From NCBI GenBank assembly GCA_017938215.1, contig JAGBBZ010000006.1:1-64000 (forward strand): DNA of 64,000 bases, given 5' to 3'. Every line of letters begins with the position of its first letter. Position 1 is the first letter of the stretch. Positions 46,153 through 52,514 of this stretch are shown piece after piece. The DNA comes from Eubacterium sp. GTDB lineage: Bacteria; Bacillota; Clostridia; Lachnospirales; Lachnospiraceae. The translations under genes and the position numbers were made by a program. The notes under the pieces were generated by a model, which saw only the letters and a program-made list of their open reading frames with translations, made no database searches and was not told the origin of the DNA.

Positions 46153-46366
46153 ACCGCGTCCACAACTTCATAGTGGAACGGAACTGTTTTTCTATGAAAT
46201 TATGTTTTTGACATAAAAATAAACACCGAAGTTTTATCTAAACTCGCAACTTATAAAATTTTATAAGTTGCTTCAGACAAAGATAAAACTTCGGATTTTT
46301 TATTTACAAAAACATATTTCATGACGAAAAACAGTCAAAGTTCCACTATGAAGTTGTGGACGCGGT
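46153..46366. repeat. 214-base near-perfect palindrome (MITE-like or giant hairpin)
   Basis: The ends are perfect 27-base inverted repeats (46153-46179 and 46340-46366). Inside are matched segments 46183-46192/46326-46335, 46194-46200/46316-46322, 46201-46210/46307-46316 and 46226-46239/46281-46294. A perfect 26-base palindrome forms the centre at 46246-46271. The whole element can fold into one long stem. The inner arm 46281-46294 is followed by ATTTTTTATTT, so it can act as the glgP terminator. No transposase and no clear target duplication are visible. Confidence 0.85.
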
Positions 46367-46388
46367 TTGTGTGTTGCAAAGGTGGGCA

Positions 46389-46500
46389 CTTTCGAAAATT
46401 GAATAAATTTAAAGTTTCGAAAGAGGTGTTGCATGTTCTGTGGTAAATATGGTATACTATTATTGGTTTCGAAAAATGAAAAAAATTAAAGTTTCGAAAG
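46389..46500 (+). promoter_or_regulatory. Two operator-like direct repeats with four TTTCGAAA boxes
   Basis: TTTCGAAA occurs at 46390-46397, 46415-46422, 46467-46474 and 46492-46499. Boxes in each pair are 25 bases apart start to start. The pairs form 35-base direct repeats 77 bases apart, joined by an A/T-rich ATTAAAG-type linker. The first pair lies upstream of the -35 box and the second just after the start of transcription. Confidence 0.75.
46429..46458 (+). promoter_or_regulatory. Promoter of the DUF4143 ATPase gene
   Basis: TTGCAT at 46429-46434, an 18-base spacer and TATACT at 46453-46458. It lies exactly between the two TTTCGAAA pairs, so the second pair would be in the 5' untranslated region. 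Confidence 0.6.
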
Positions 46501-46510
46501 CGGTGAGTGT

Positions 46511-47701
46511 ATGAGAACAATTATTAGAAAACAGTATTTTGATCGAATTATAGGATTGAAGGATACACCGGATATCAAGATTATTACGGGAATTCGTCGG
46601 TCTGGAAAGTCGAATTTAATGCAGGTATATATTGAATATCTGAAGGAGAATTTCGATGATGTTAATGTGATTTTTATTGACTTCATGGATTTGTACTATG
46701 AAGAGTTGAAAGAGTATCATGCCTTGCACAAATATGTGGAAGATAAGTATGAAAGTGGGAAAAAGAACTACTTATTTGTGGATGAAGTTCAGATGTGTCC
46801 TCAGTTTGAGCTTGCTATTAATAGTCTCTATACAAAGAAGAAGTATGACATTTATGTGACGGGATCCAATGCTTTTTTATTAAGTGCGGATTTGGCTACA
46901 TTATTTACAGGAAGATATATTGAGATTCATGTATTCCCATTTAGTTTTAAAGAATATTGTCAATATTTTGATGAAGAAGATAAAGATAAGCTTTTTGAAC
47001 AATATACCATAAAAGGTGGGTTGGCAGGTTCTTATGAGTACAACACAGATTTGGATCAAATTACGTATATTAAGGAAGTCTACGAGACAATTATTCATCG
47101 AGATTTAATTCAAAAATATAAGATGCCAGATACATTGGTGTTGCAGCGATTGAGCGAATTTCTAATGGATAATATAAGTAATCTTACTTCTCCAAATAAG
47201 ATAAGTGAAGTCCTTTGTGCAAACAATGTTACTACGAATCATGTGACAGTTGGAAAGTATATTAAGTATCTTTGTAATGCATTTGTTTTTTATGACATCA
47301 AACGATATGATATACGTGGTAAAAAATATCTGGAAACATCTGATAAGTTTTATCTGTGTGATGGAGGAATCCGATATGCGGTACTAGGTGAGCGTAATAT
47401 GGATTATGGACGGATATATGAAAACATGGTGTGCGTCGAACTACTTCGTAGGGGATATGACGTTTATGTGGGAAAACTATATCAAAAAGAAATCGACTTT
47501 GTCGCACAGCGTGGTGGGGAGAAGATATACATCCAAGTGAGTGACAATATTTCCAATGAAGATACGTTTAAGAGGGAATATGCTCCGCTACTTAGCATCA
47601 AGGATGCGTATCCGAAGATGATTATCGCGAGAACCAAACACCCAATGTACACATATGAAGGAATTCGCGTGTGTGATATTGTGGATTGGTTATTAGAGTG
47701 A
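46511..47701 (+). CDS. AAA_14/DUF4143-type ATPase
   Basis: A 396-residue P-loop protein. Walker A is TGIRRSGKSNLM near residue 27, Walker B is NYLFVDEVQMCP near residue 92, and the VTGSNAFLLSADLATLFTGR motif is typical of this family. The C-terminal DUF4143 part carries a PD-(D/E)XK-like core, YDVYVGKLYQKEIDFVAQRG with IYIQVSD. Such proteins are abundant in anaerobes and have no agreed function; a DNA-handling or defence role has been suggested. The nearest ribosome sequence is GCGGTGAGTGT, weaker than its neighbours. The palindrome, the operator repeats and this gene may form one accessory module. Confidence 0.88.
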   Translation: MRTIIRKQYFDRIIGLKDTPDIKIITGIRRSGKSNLMQVYIEYLKENFDDVNVIFIDFMDLYYEELKEYHALHKYVEDKYESGKKNYLFVDEVQMCPQFELAINSLYTKKKYDIYVTGSNAFLLSADLATLFTGRYIEIHVFPFSFKEYCQYFDEEDKDKLFEQYTIKGGLAGSYEYNTDLDQITYIKEVYETIIHRDLIQKYKMPDTLVLQRLSEFLMDNISNLTSPNKISEVLCANNVTTNHVTVGKYIKYLCNAFVFYDIKRYDIRGKKYLETSDKFYLCDGGIRYAVLGERNMDYGRIYENMVCVELLRRGYDVYVGKLYQKEIDFVAQRGGEKIYIQVSDNISNEDTFKREYAPLLSIKDAYPKMIIARTKHPMYTYEGIRVCDIVDWLLE

Positions 47702-47721
47702 ATGAAAGGGGATTTTGCAGG

Positions 47722-48174
47722 GTGAAAAGAATTATTGTAATTGCAAGTATTTGCATAGTGATAATAGGAGCCTTGAGCGGATGCGCAAGTTTGACGAACC
47801 CGGGGATTTTGGATGGATACACGGATTGTGAAGAAAATCTTGATTCAGATGGATTTCAGGATTATACAGACTATTGTAAATACTATTATGGGGATTCCAA
47901 GACTTGGGTGCAGTTTGAGCAGAGTAGCTTGTACGAGCCGGTGGGAGAACGCATTGATCTGGTAAAAGGGTATTTTGAAAATATGGAAGACTGGATGGAT
48001 ACGCAGGAGCGAAGTGACGAGTTTGACTTTGATCCCGCGTGCATCACGGCAGGAGATTATGTGTACATTGACTCGGAATATCCGGAAAATGGACCAAATC
48101 AGTACTCAAATTATGATGTGTACTTGTTTGATGTAGAGGAGCATGTGTTGTATTTTGTACATAATAATATATAA
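47722..48174 (+). CDS. Small lipoprotein, 150 aa, function unknown
   Basis: The product starts VKRIIVIASICIVIIGALSG followed by CAS, a lipoprotein signal peptide with lipobox LSGC. The mature part is acidic (EENLDSDGFQDYTDYCKYYY, then SEYPENGPNQ) and about 125 residues long. I do not recognise the family. GTG 47722 is preferred because AAGGGG lies ten bases upstream and the signal peptide then begins correctly; an in-frame GTG at 47686 would overlap the ATPase gene. No separate promoter is evident, so it is probably read through from the ATPase. Confidence 0.72.
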   Translation: MKRIIVIASICIVIIGALSGCASLTNPGILDGYTDCEENLDSDGFQDYTDYCKYYYGDSKTWVQFEQSSLYEPVGERIDLVKGYFENMEDWMDTQERSDEFDFDPACITAGDYVYIDSEYPENGPNQYSNYDVYLFDVEEHVLYFVHNNI

Positions 48175-48208
48175 GAGCATACTATTTGACGGAACAGCGG
48201 AAAATGAA

Positions 48209-48236
48209 TTGTGGTTTTTTGGAAAAGTGTTATAAT
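48209..48236 (+). promoter_or_regulatory. Probable promoter of the DUF3990 gene
   Basis: TTGTGG at 48209-48214, a 16-base spacer and a perfect TATAAT at 48231-48236, 34 bases before the start codon. Confidence 0.6.
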
Positions 48237-48269
48237 AAAGGAAAGGAATATGGTTAAGGTGGTGGTGGC

Positions 48270-48734
48270 ATGAAACTTTATCATGGAAGTAATCAAATCG
48301 TGGAAGTTCCAGAAATCCGAGTTGCAAAGTTTAATAAAGATTTTTATTTTGGATTCTATTGCACTATTATGAGAAAACAGGCGGAAAGATGGGCGACAAG
48401 ATTTGGAGAAGAAGGCTATGTTAATGTATATGAATATGAGCCGAATTCAGAATTAAAAATTCTCAAGTTTGAAGAAATGACGGAAGAATGGCTGGATTTT
48501 ATTGTAAATTGTCGAATGGGCAAACCTCATGATTATGATATTGTAGAAGGACCGATGGCAGATGATACAATTTACAATTATGTACAAGGATTTATTGATG
48601 GGAAATATTCTCGAGAACTTTTTTGGGGATTGGTTAAGTTTAAGTATCCGACTCAGCAGATTTGTTTTAATACAAAACGTGCCTTGGATACGCTGGAATT
48701 TTTGGAAGGAGTGTTAGTTCATGAGAAAAAATAA
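48270..48734 (+). CDS. DUF3990-type protein, ADP-ribosyltransferase-like fold
   Basis: A 154-residue protein whose N-terminus, MKLYHGSNQIVEVPEIRVAK followed by FNKDFYFGFYCT and KQAERWATRF, matches DUF3990. That family is placed in the ADP-ribosyltransferase superfamily by fold (YHGS would be the first NAD-binding strand). Such genes are often next to small DUF3791 genes and look like two-part toxin systems, though activity is unproven. Usual family copies have GKGFYLT where this one has YFGFYCT. AAGGTGGTGGC precedes the ATG. It overlaps the next gene by 14 bases, implying coupled translation. Confidence 0.75.
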   Translation: MKLYHGSNQIVEVPEIRVAKFNKDFYFGFYCTIMRKQAERWATRFGEEGYVNVYEYEPNSELKILKFEEMTEEWLDFIVNCRMGKPHDYDIVEGPMADDTIYNYVQGFIDGKYSRELFWGLVKFKYPTQQICFNTKRALDTLEFLEGVLVHEKK

Positions 48735-49161
48735 TAGTGCACTGTTTTTTACATGTAGTTTGATTGAATATATTTCTCGTCAAACCTTTAATCGAAGGAG
48801 TGCTGTGGTAGAGTATTTGGGGGAAGATATAGAAAGAATCTATAATTATGCAGATGTCTTTCACTGTGAGCCGATAGAGAAGGTGGCAGATGATTTTATA
48901 CAGAGAAATTCGATTTTGAATGGGGAATTCGATAATATATCAAATTGTCAATACAGTGTTCCAGATTATTGGGATATTGGGGAAGTGTTTGAGCGTTTGA
49001 TTGAAGATTGCTATGAGGAGGGTATGGTTATAAGTGGAATCCGTGAGGTGTACTCGTCATGGTTGGCTGATCAGATATTAAAATTTAATTCTGATTTGTA
49101 TTATCAATCAAGAGACTATTTGGCGCTTTGTTACAAAGAGGGAGAGGTTTTGCCCGCTTAA
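48721..49161 (+). CDS. Possible DUF3791-related partner protein, 146 aa
   Basis: An acidic, all-helical-looking protein (ALFFTCSLIEYISRQTFNRR, EYLGEDIERIYNYADVFHCE, then WLADQILKFNSDLYYQSRDY). The N-terminal 70 residues resemble DUF3791 (F.c.lIEyi.r.t...y.YaDvfhce), the usual partner of DUF3990; the remaining half is unfamiliar. The 14-base overlap with the DUF3990 gene suggests fixed stoichiometry, as in toxin-antitoxin pairs. If so, this would be the antitoxin or immunity side; that is inference. Confidence 0.6.
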   Translation: MRKNNSALFFTCSLIEYISRQTFNRRSAVVEYLGEDIERIYNYADVFHCEPIEKVADDFIQRNSILNGEFDNISNCQYSVPDYWDIGEVFERLIEDCYEEGMVISGIREVYSSWLADQILKFNSDLYYQSRDYLALCYKEGEVLPA

Positions 49162-49209
49162 TGTAGAGAAGCGTATCGTTTCAATTGAGACATGAGGCTA
49201 TCAGATAAG

Positions 49210-49247
49210 AAAAGAGTTTCAGATGTACAAGTCTGAAACTCTTTTTT
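49210..49247. terminator. Bidirectional terminator between DUF3791-like and XRE genes
   Basis: AAAAGAGTTTCAGA at 49210-49223 pairs perfectly with TCTGAAACTCTTTT at 49232-49245 around an eight-base loop, followed by TTT on the + strand. It sits between convergent genes. Confidence 0.88.
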
Positions 49248-49271
49248 ATACGTTCATATTACCTCGGAATG

Positions 49272-49616
49272 TTATTCCACATCCAATAATCGTTTCACAG
49301 CGTCCTGCATGGACGTCTTTTTTCGGTACGCTTTGATTATCTTTTGTTCTTCCACGGAAAGTGGGAAAGAATTTTTTTCCTCTTCGACAATGACATCGTA
49401 GCCAAATGTCTCCAAAATGTTATCAATCTGGTAGTAGGAGCACAGTTCCATCAGTGTGTCAGCGCTTGGTTGTGTAGTGCCGTTTTCCCAGGCGTAAATG
49501 GTTTTTGTGGCAGCGGGCATATTCTTGCTATCCAAGTGCTTGCTCACATCTTCGACGGAACGCTCATTCAATTTTCTGTAGTATCTTAAAACACGTGCAA
49601 TGTTCGGATTTTTCAT
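49272..49616 (-). CDS. XRE-family helix-turn-helix regulator
   Basis: A 114-residue DNA-binding protein. Residues 1-65 form a Cro/C1-type helix-turn-helix: NIARVLRYYRKLNERSVEDV, then KTIYAWENGTTQPSADTLME. The C-terminal half is acidic and helical. It is divergent from the phosphorothioation operon and the two promoters are back to back, so it is the natural candidate repressor for that operon. ATG 49616 has GAGGTG upstream; a GTG at 49625 is in frame but overlaps that site. Confidence 0.85.
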   Translation of the reverse strand: MKNPNIARVLRYYRKLNERSVEDVSKHLDSKNMPAATKTIYAWENGTTQPSADTLMELCSYYQIDNILETFGYDVIVEEEKNSFPLSVEEQKIIKAYRKKTSMQDAVKRLLDVE

Positions 49617-49636
49617 GCTTTTCACCTCTTCTTCCT

Positions 49637-49665
49637 ATGATAATGAAAGGATTCTTTAGTGTCAA
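49637..49665 (-). promoter_or_regulatory. Promoter of the XRE regulator gene
   Basis: Read on the minus strand, TTGACA (complement of 49660-49665), a 17-base spacer and TATCAT (complement of 49637-49642) form a near-consensus promoter, 21 bases from the start codon. Confidence 0.75.
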
Positions 49666-49685
49666 GAATTTTTCGTAAAAAAGGG

Positions 49686-49714
49686 TTGAATGTCTTGTAA
49701 AACAAGAATATAAT
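49686..49714 (+). promoter_or_regulatory. Promoter of the ssp operon with palindromic operator
   Basis: TTGAAT at 49686-49691, a 17-base spacer and TATAAT at 49709-49714. The spacer holds the perfect palindrome TCTTGT-AAA-ACAAGA (49693-49707), well placed for repression by the divergent XRE protein. Confidence 0.75.
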
Positions 49715-49764
49715 AATAGATATATGTTGAAATTCCTGGCAAACGAGAAAATGTGAGGGTGCAA

Positions 49765-49953
49765 ATGAAAACGACAGAAAAACTTCAAGTATACATAAAA
49801 GAACATGAGATATGTGTTGATGACATTGTGGCGGCAACCGGGGTGGAGAAGGTGTTGCTGAGCGGTGAAGCAGAACAGGCTCTGAATGCAACAGAGCTTT
49901 TGGAAGTGTGCGCATATTTGAAAATTGATCCAAAGGAGATCGCGGGGATATGA
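49765..49953 (+). CDS. Small helix-turn-helix-like protein, 62 aa, first gene of the ssp operon
   Basis: A 62-residue acidic protein with the pattern of a shortened XRE helix-turn-helix: LQVYIKEHEICVDDIVAATG, then ALNATELLEVCAYLKIDPKE. The usual second recognition region is short, so it may be a degenerate or accessory regulator. AGGGTG lies four bases before ATG 49765. The stop overlaps the start of the PAPS-reductase-like gene as ATGA, so the two are translationally coupled. Confidence 0.7.
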   Translation: MKTTEKLQVYIKEHEICVDDIVAATGVEKVLLSGEAEQALNATELLEVCAYLKIDPKEIAGI

Positions 49954-51629
49954 TTGAGTATTTGGATAAGGGAACGGGGAAAGAGTCTTTGGAAGCAGTA
50001 TCTCAGTTGTATTGGTGTGAGGATTGTCGCGTGCCGCTGTATGGGGAGATATGTGAGTGCTGTGGTGCAGAGGGAAGAAAATTTGTAAAAGATGCCCGCG
50101 TCGTATTTCCTGAGGAAAAAATGTTGTTGGAAATTTTGCTGGGGATGGATGTCGGGGAGTTAAATGAAGCATCCGTATGGAATGCTACGGGAAATGTTTA
50201 TTATCGGGATGGAGAGAGACTTGCATTGCGTATTTCCGGATTAAAAGAATTGGATAGTAAAGAGATTCGGGCGGTTTATGATGAACGGATTGCTCAGATG
50301 GATGACCGTGGTTTTCAGGATATGGTAGAGCGGTTTATCAAGGCAAACCACAGTCGTTATGTGGCAATCGAAAAAGAAGCCATGGACTATATCAAAGAAG
50401 AAACAAAGGATTTTGATTCTGGTGATATGTTCATTTCTTTTAGTGGCGGAAAAGACTCTACCGTGGTGGCAGATCTTGCAAAACGAGCTCTTGGTAATCA
50501 TAAGATTCTTCATATCTATGGAGATACGACGTTGGAGTTTCCCATGACAGAGCAGTATGTAAAGGAGTATCGCAAAGAAAATCCAGGGACCCTTATGCTG
50601 TCCTCGCGAAATAAAGAAAAGAATTTTGAGGATTTGTGCGAGATGCTTGGTCCGCCAAGTCGAGTGATGCGTTGGTGTTGTACTGTGTTTAAGACCGGTG
50701 CTATCAATCAGAAAATTGTTTCCCTGTTTGCAAAGCACAATCGTATTGTGGCATTTCAGGGAATTCGTCATAGCGAGTCGGCAAGCAGAAGCAAGTATGA
50801 GCGCACAAGTATGAATTCCAAGATTGCCAAGCAGGTGACATTGTGTCCCATTATTGACTGGTTTGATTTTGATGTGTGGCTTTACATTTTAACAAGAAAG
50901 ATATTGTTTAACTCTGCGTATCGTTTGGGATATGCCCGAGTTGGGTGTTACTGTTGCCCGAATAACAGCTTTTGGTCAGAATTTTTGTCTTCCGTATTTA
51001 TCCCAGAGGAATACGATCGCTTTCAAAAGTTACTTCTTGACTTCGCAAAAAAAGTAGGCAAAAAAGATGCGGACGTTTATGTGCGAGAAGGGAAATGGAA
51101 GGCGCGGCAGGGAGGAAATGGATTGGAATACGCAAGAAAGTCCATCGTATCCTTTGAGCCATGTGTAAAAGAAGAAAATGCATTTAACTATGAATTGACG
51201 AAGCCGATAGAGGACGCTTTGTATGAGTTATTTAAACCCTTCGGTACGATCAATATGGAACTTGGCAATAAGCGACTTGGCGAAGTGTATGTGATAGGAA
51301 AAGATGGAACGCCGGTTCTTACCTTGCAAGGACGCAAAGGACAGAATCGTCTCAAGGTGTCCATTCACAATATCAAGGCATTTCGGGCAAGAAATATACA
51401 GGCAGTGCGAGAACGAATAGACTGCCAGATTACAAAATATCAGATGTGTATGGGTTGCAAGGCGTGCGAGAGTGTGTGCCGATTCAATGCAATTACGGTG
51501 CGAGAGTGCCCGGATGGGACTACCGAGTACCGAATCAATGAGGACAAGTGCGTGAAGTGTCAGGAATGTGTAGGACATTTTTCCGTGGGATGCTACATGC
51601 GAAAAGTATTAACGATAAAACGAAACTAA
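49950..51629 (+). CDS. sspD: SspD-like PAPS-reductase-family protein with ferredoxin tail
   Basis: A 559-residue protein. The N-terminus has a zinc-ribbon-like Cys set (CEDCRVPLYGEICECCG, residues 23-39). The PP-loop domain has FISFSGGKDSTVV, with SGGKDST at 165-171, and WCCTVFKTGAIN and GCYCCPNNSFW supply further Cys. The C-terminus carries ferredoxin-like clusters, CMGCKACESVC near residue 500 and CVKCQECVGHFSVGC near 535. In Dnd/Ssp systems this family activates DNA for sulfur insertion. The neighbours (DUF4007, large ATPase, cysteine desulfurase, DUF262) define the system as Ssp-type rather than sulfate assimilation. Confidence 0.85.
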   Translation: MIEYLDKGTGKESLEAVSQLYWCEDCRVPLYGEICECCGAEGRKFVKDARVVFPEEKMLLEILLGMDVGELNEASVWNATGNVYYRDGERLALRISGLKELDSKEIRAVYDERIAQMDDRGFQDMVERFIKANHSRYVAIEKEAMDYIKEETKDFDSGDMFISFSGGKDSTVVADLAKRALGNHKILHIYGDTTLEFPMTEQYVKEYRKENPGTLMLSSRNKEKNFEDLCEMLGPPSRVMRWCCTVFKTGAINQKIVSLFAKHNRIVAFQGIRHSESASRSKYERTSMNSKIAKQVTLCPIIDWFDFDVWLYILTRKILFNSAYRLGYARVGCYCCPNNSFWSEFLSSVFIPEEYDRFQKLLLDFAKKVGKKDADVYVREGKWKARQGGNGLEYARKSIVSFEPCVKEENAFNYELTKPIEDALYELFKPFGTINMELGNKRLGEVYVIGKDGTPVLTLQGRKGQNRLKVSIHNIKAFRARNIQAVRERIDCQITKYQMCMGCKACESVCRFNAITVRECPDGTTEYRINEDKCVKCQECVGHFSVGCYMRKVLTIKRN

Positions 51630-51643
51630 TGGTGGTGTTGTAA

Positions 51644-52507
51644 GTGGCTAGAAATTATAGACTAAAAGGTCATGGTGGATTCATTATGCGAGAGGGCTGG
51701 TTTACCAAGGCCCTTGCTGCGGTGGAAGCGCAGCCGGATGTATTTACTCAGGACAATTTTTATGGAGCGGATATATTGGGCATCGGTACGGCTATGGCAA
51801 AGGCAGTGCGGTATTGGTTGACGGTGAGTGGTTTGATCGAGGAGCGAAGAGGTCAGGGAATATTTCTGACGACCTTCGGGGAAATGGTGTACAAACATGA
51901 CTTGTATCTGGAAGATGATTTTACGATATGGGCGTTGCATAAAAATATTGTAACAAACAAGGAAAAAGCCACATCTTGGGCATTGTTTTTTCAAGAATTT
52001 CCGGCTGGGGAATTTACAAAAGAACAGCTGACGGAGAGATTGTATGACCTGATTTTGCAGTACTCAGGAGAAGATGAGATTTCGGAGCGAAGCTTCCGGG
52101 ATGATTGTAATACATTGTTGCAAATGTACACAAAGACCAGTGAGATGAATCCGGATCCGGAGGAGAAGAATCAAAGTATCTTTGCGAAGCTGGAACTGAT
52201 TCGGAAAACGTATCGCGGATATCGCAAGGAGTATGCGGATGCACAGGTTTTGCCAAAGGAGATTGTTCTTTTATCTTTGGCGGATGTTCTTGGTTCGAAG
52301 GGAGTGAACATTGAGGATCTTCAAAATCAATTCGGAGGACCAGGGCGTGTGTTGGGACTAAGTCGAGTTGTGCTTAACGATTATCTGGATGAATTGGAAA
52401 ATGAGGGATATATCCGTGTGCATCGTACGGCTGGATTAGATGTTGTGTATCCGGCGGAAATGCCGACAGGAGACGAGATTGTAAAAAAATACTACGAAAA
52501 AGAGTGA
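51644..52507 (+). CDS. sspB: SspB-like DUF4007 protein
   Basis: A 287-residue protein with the DUF4007 pattern: LKGHGGFIMREGWFTKALAA at the N-terminus, DILGIGTAMAKAVRYWLTVS then GLIEERRGQGIFLTTFGEMV (a winged-helix-like pair), and a C-terminal winged helix (VVLNDYLDELENEGYIRVHR). In Ssp systems the DUF4007 protein SspB is the DNA-nicking component that opens the backbone for sulfur incorporation. The start is GTG 51644, after GGTGGTG, a modest ribosome site 14 bases behind sspD. sspC follows after seven bases. Confidence 0.82.
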   Translation: MARNYRLKGHGGFIMREGWFTKALAAVEAQPDVFTQDNFYGADILGIGTAMAKAVRYWLTVSGLIEERRGQGIFLTTFGEMVYKHDLYLEDDFTIWALHKNIVTNKEKATSWALFFQEFPAGEFTKEQLTERLYDLILQYSGEDEISERSFRDDCNTLLQMYTKTSEMNPDPEEKNQSIFAKLELIRKTYRGYRKEYADAQVLPKEIVLLSLADVLGSKGVNIEDLQNQFGGPGRVLGLSRVVLNDYLDELENEGYIRVHRTAGLDVVYPAEMPTGDEIVKKYYEKE

Positions 52508-52514
52508 GGCAACC

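Noticed and set aside
46153-46366. Complete insertion sequence
   Set aside because: The element has perfect inverted ends but no open frame for a transposase, and no convincing target-site duplication is visible.
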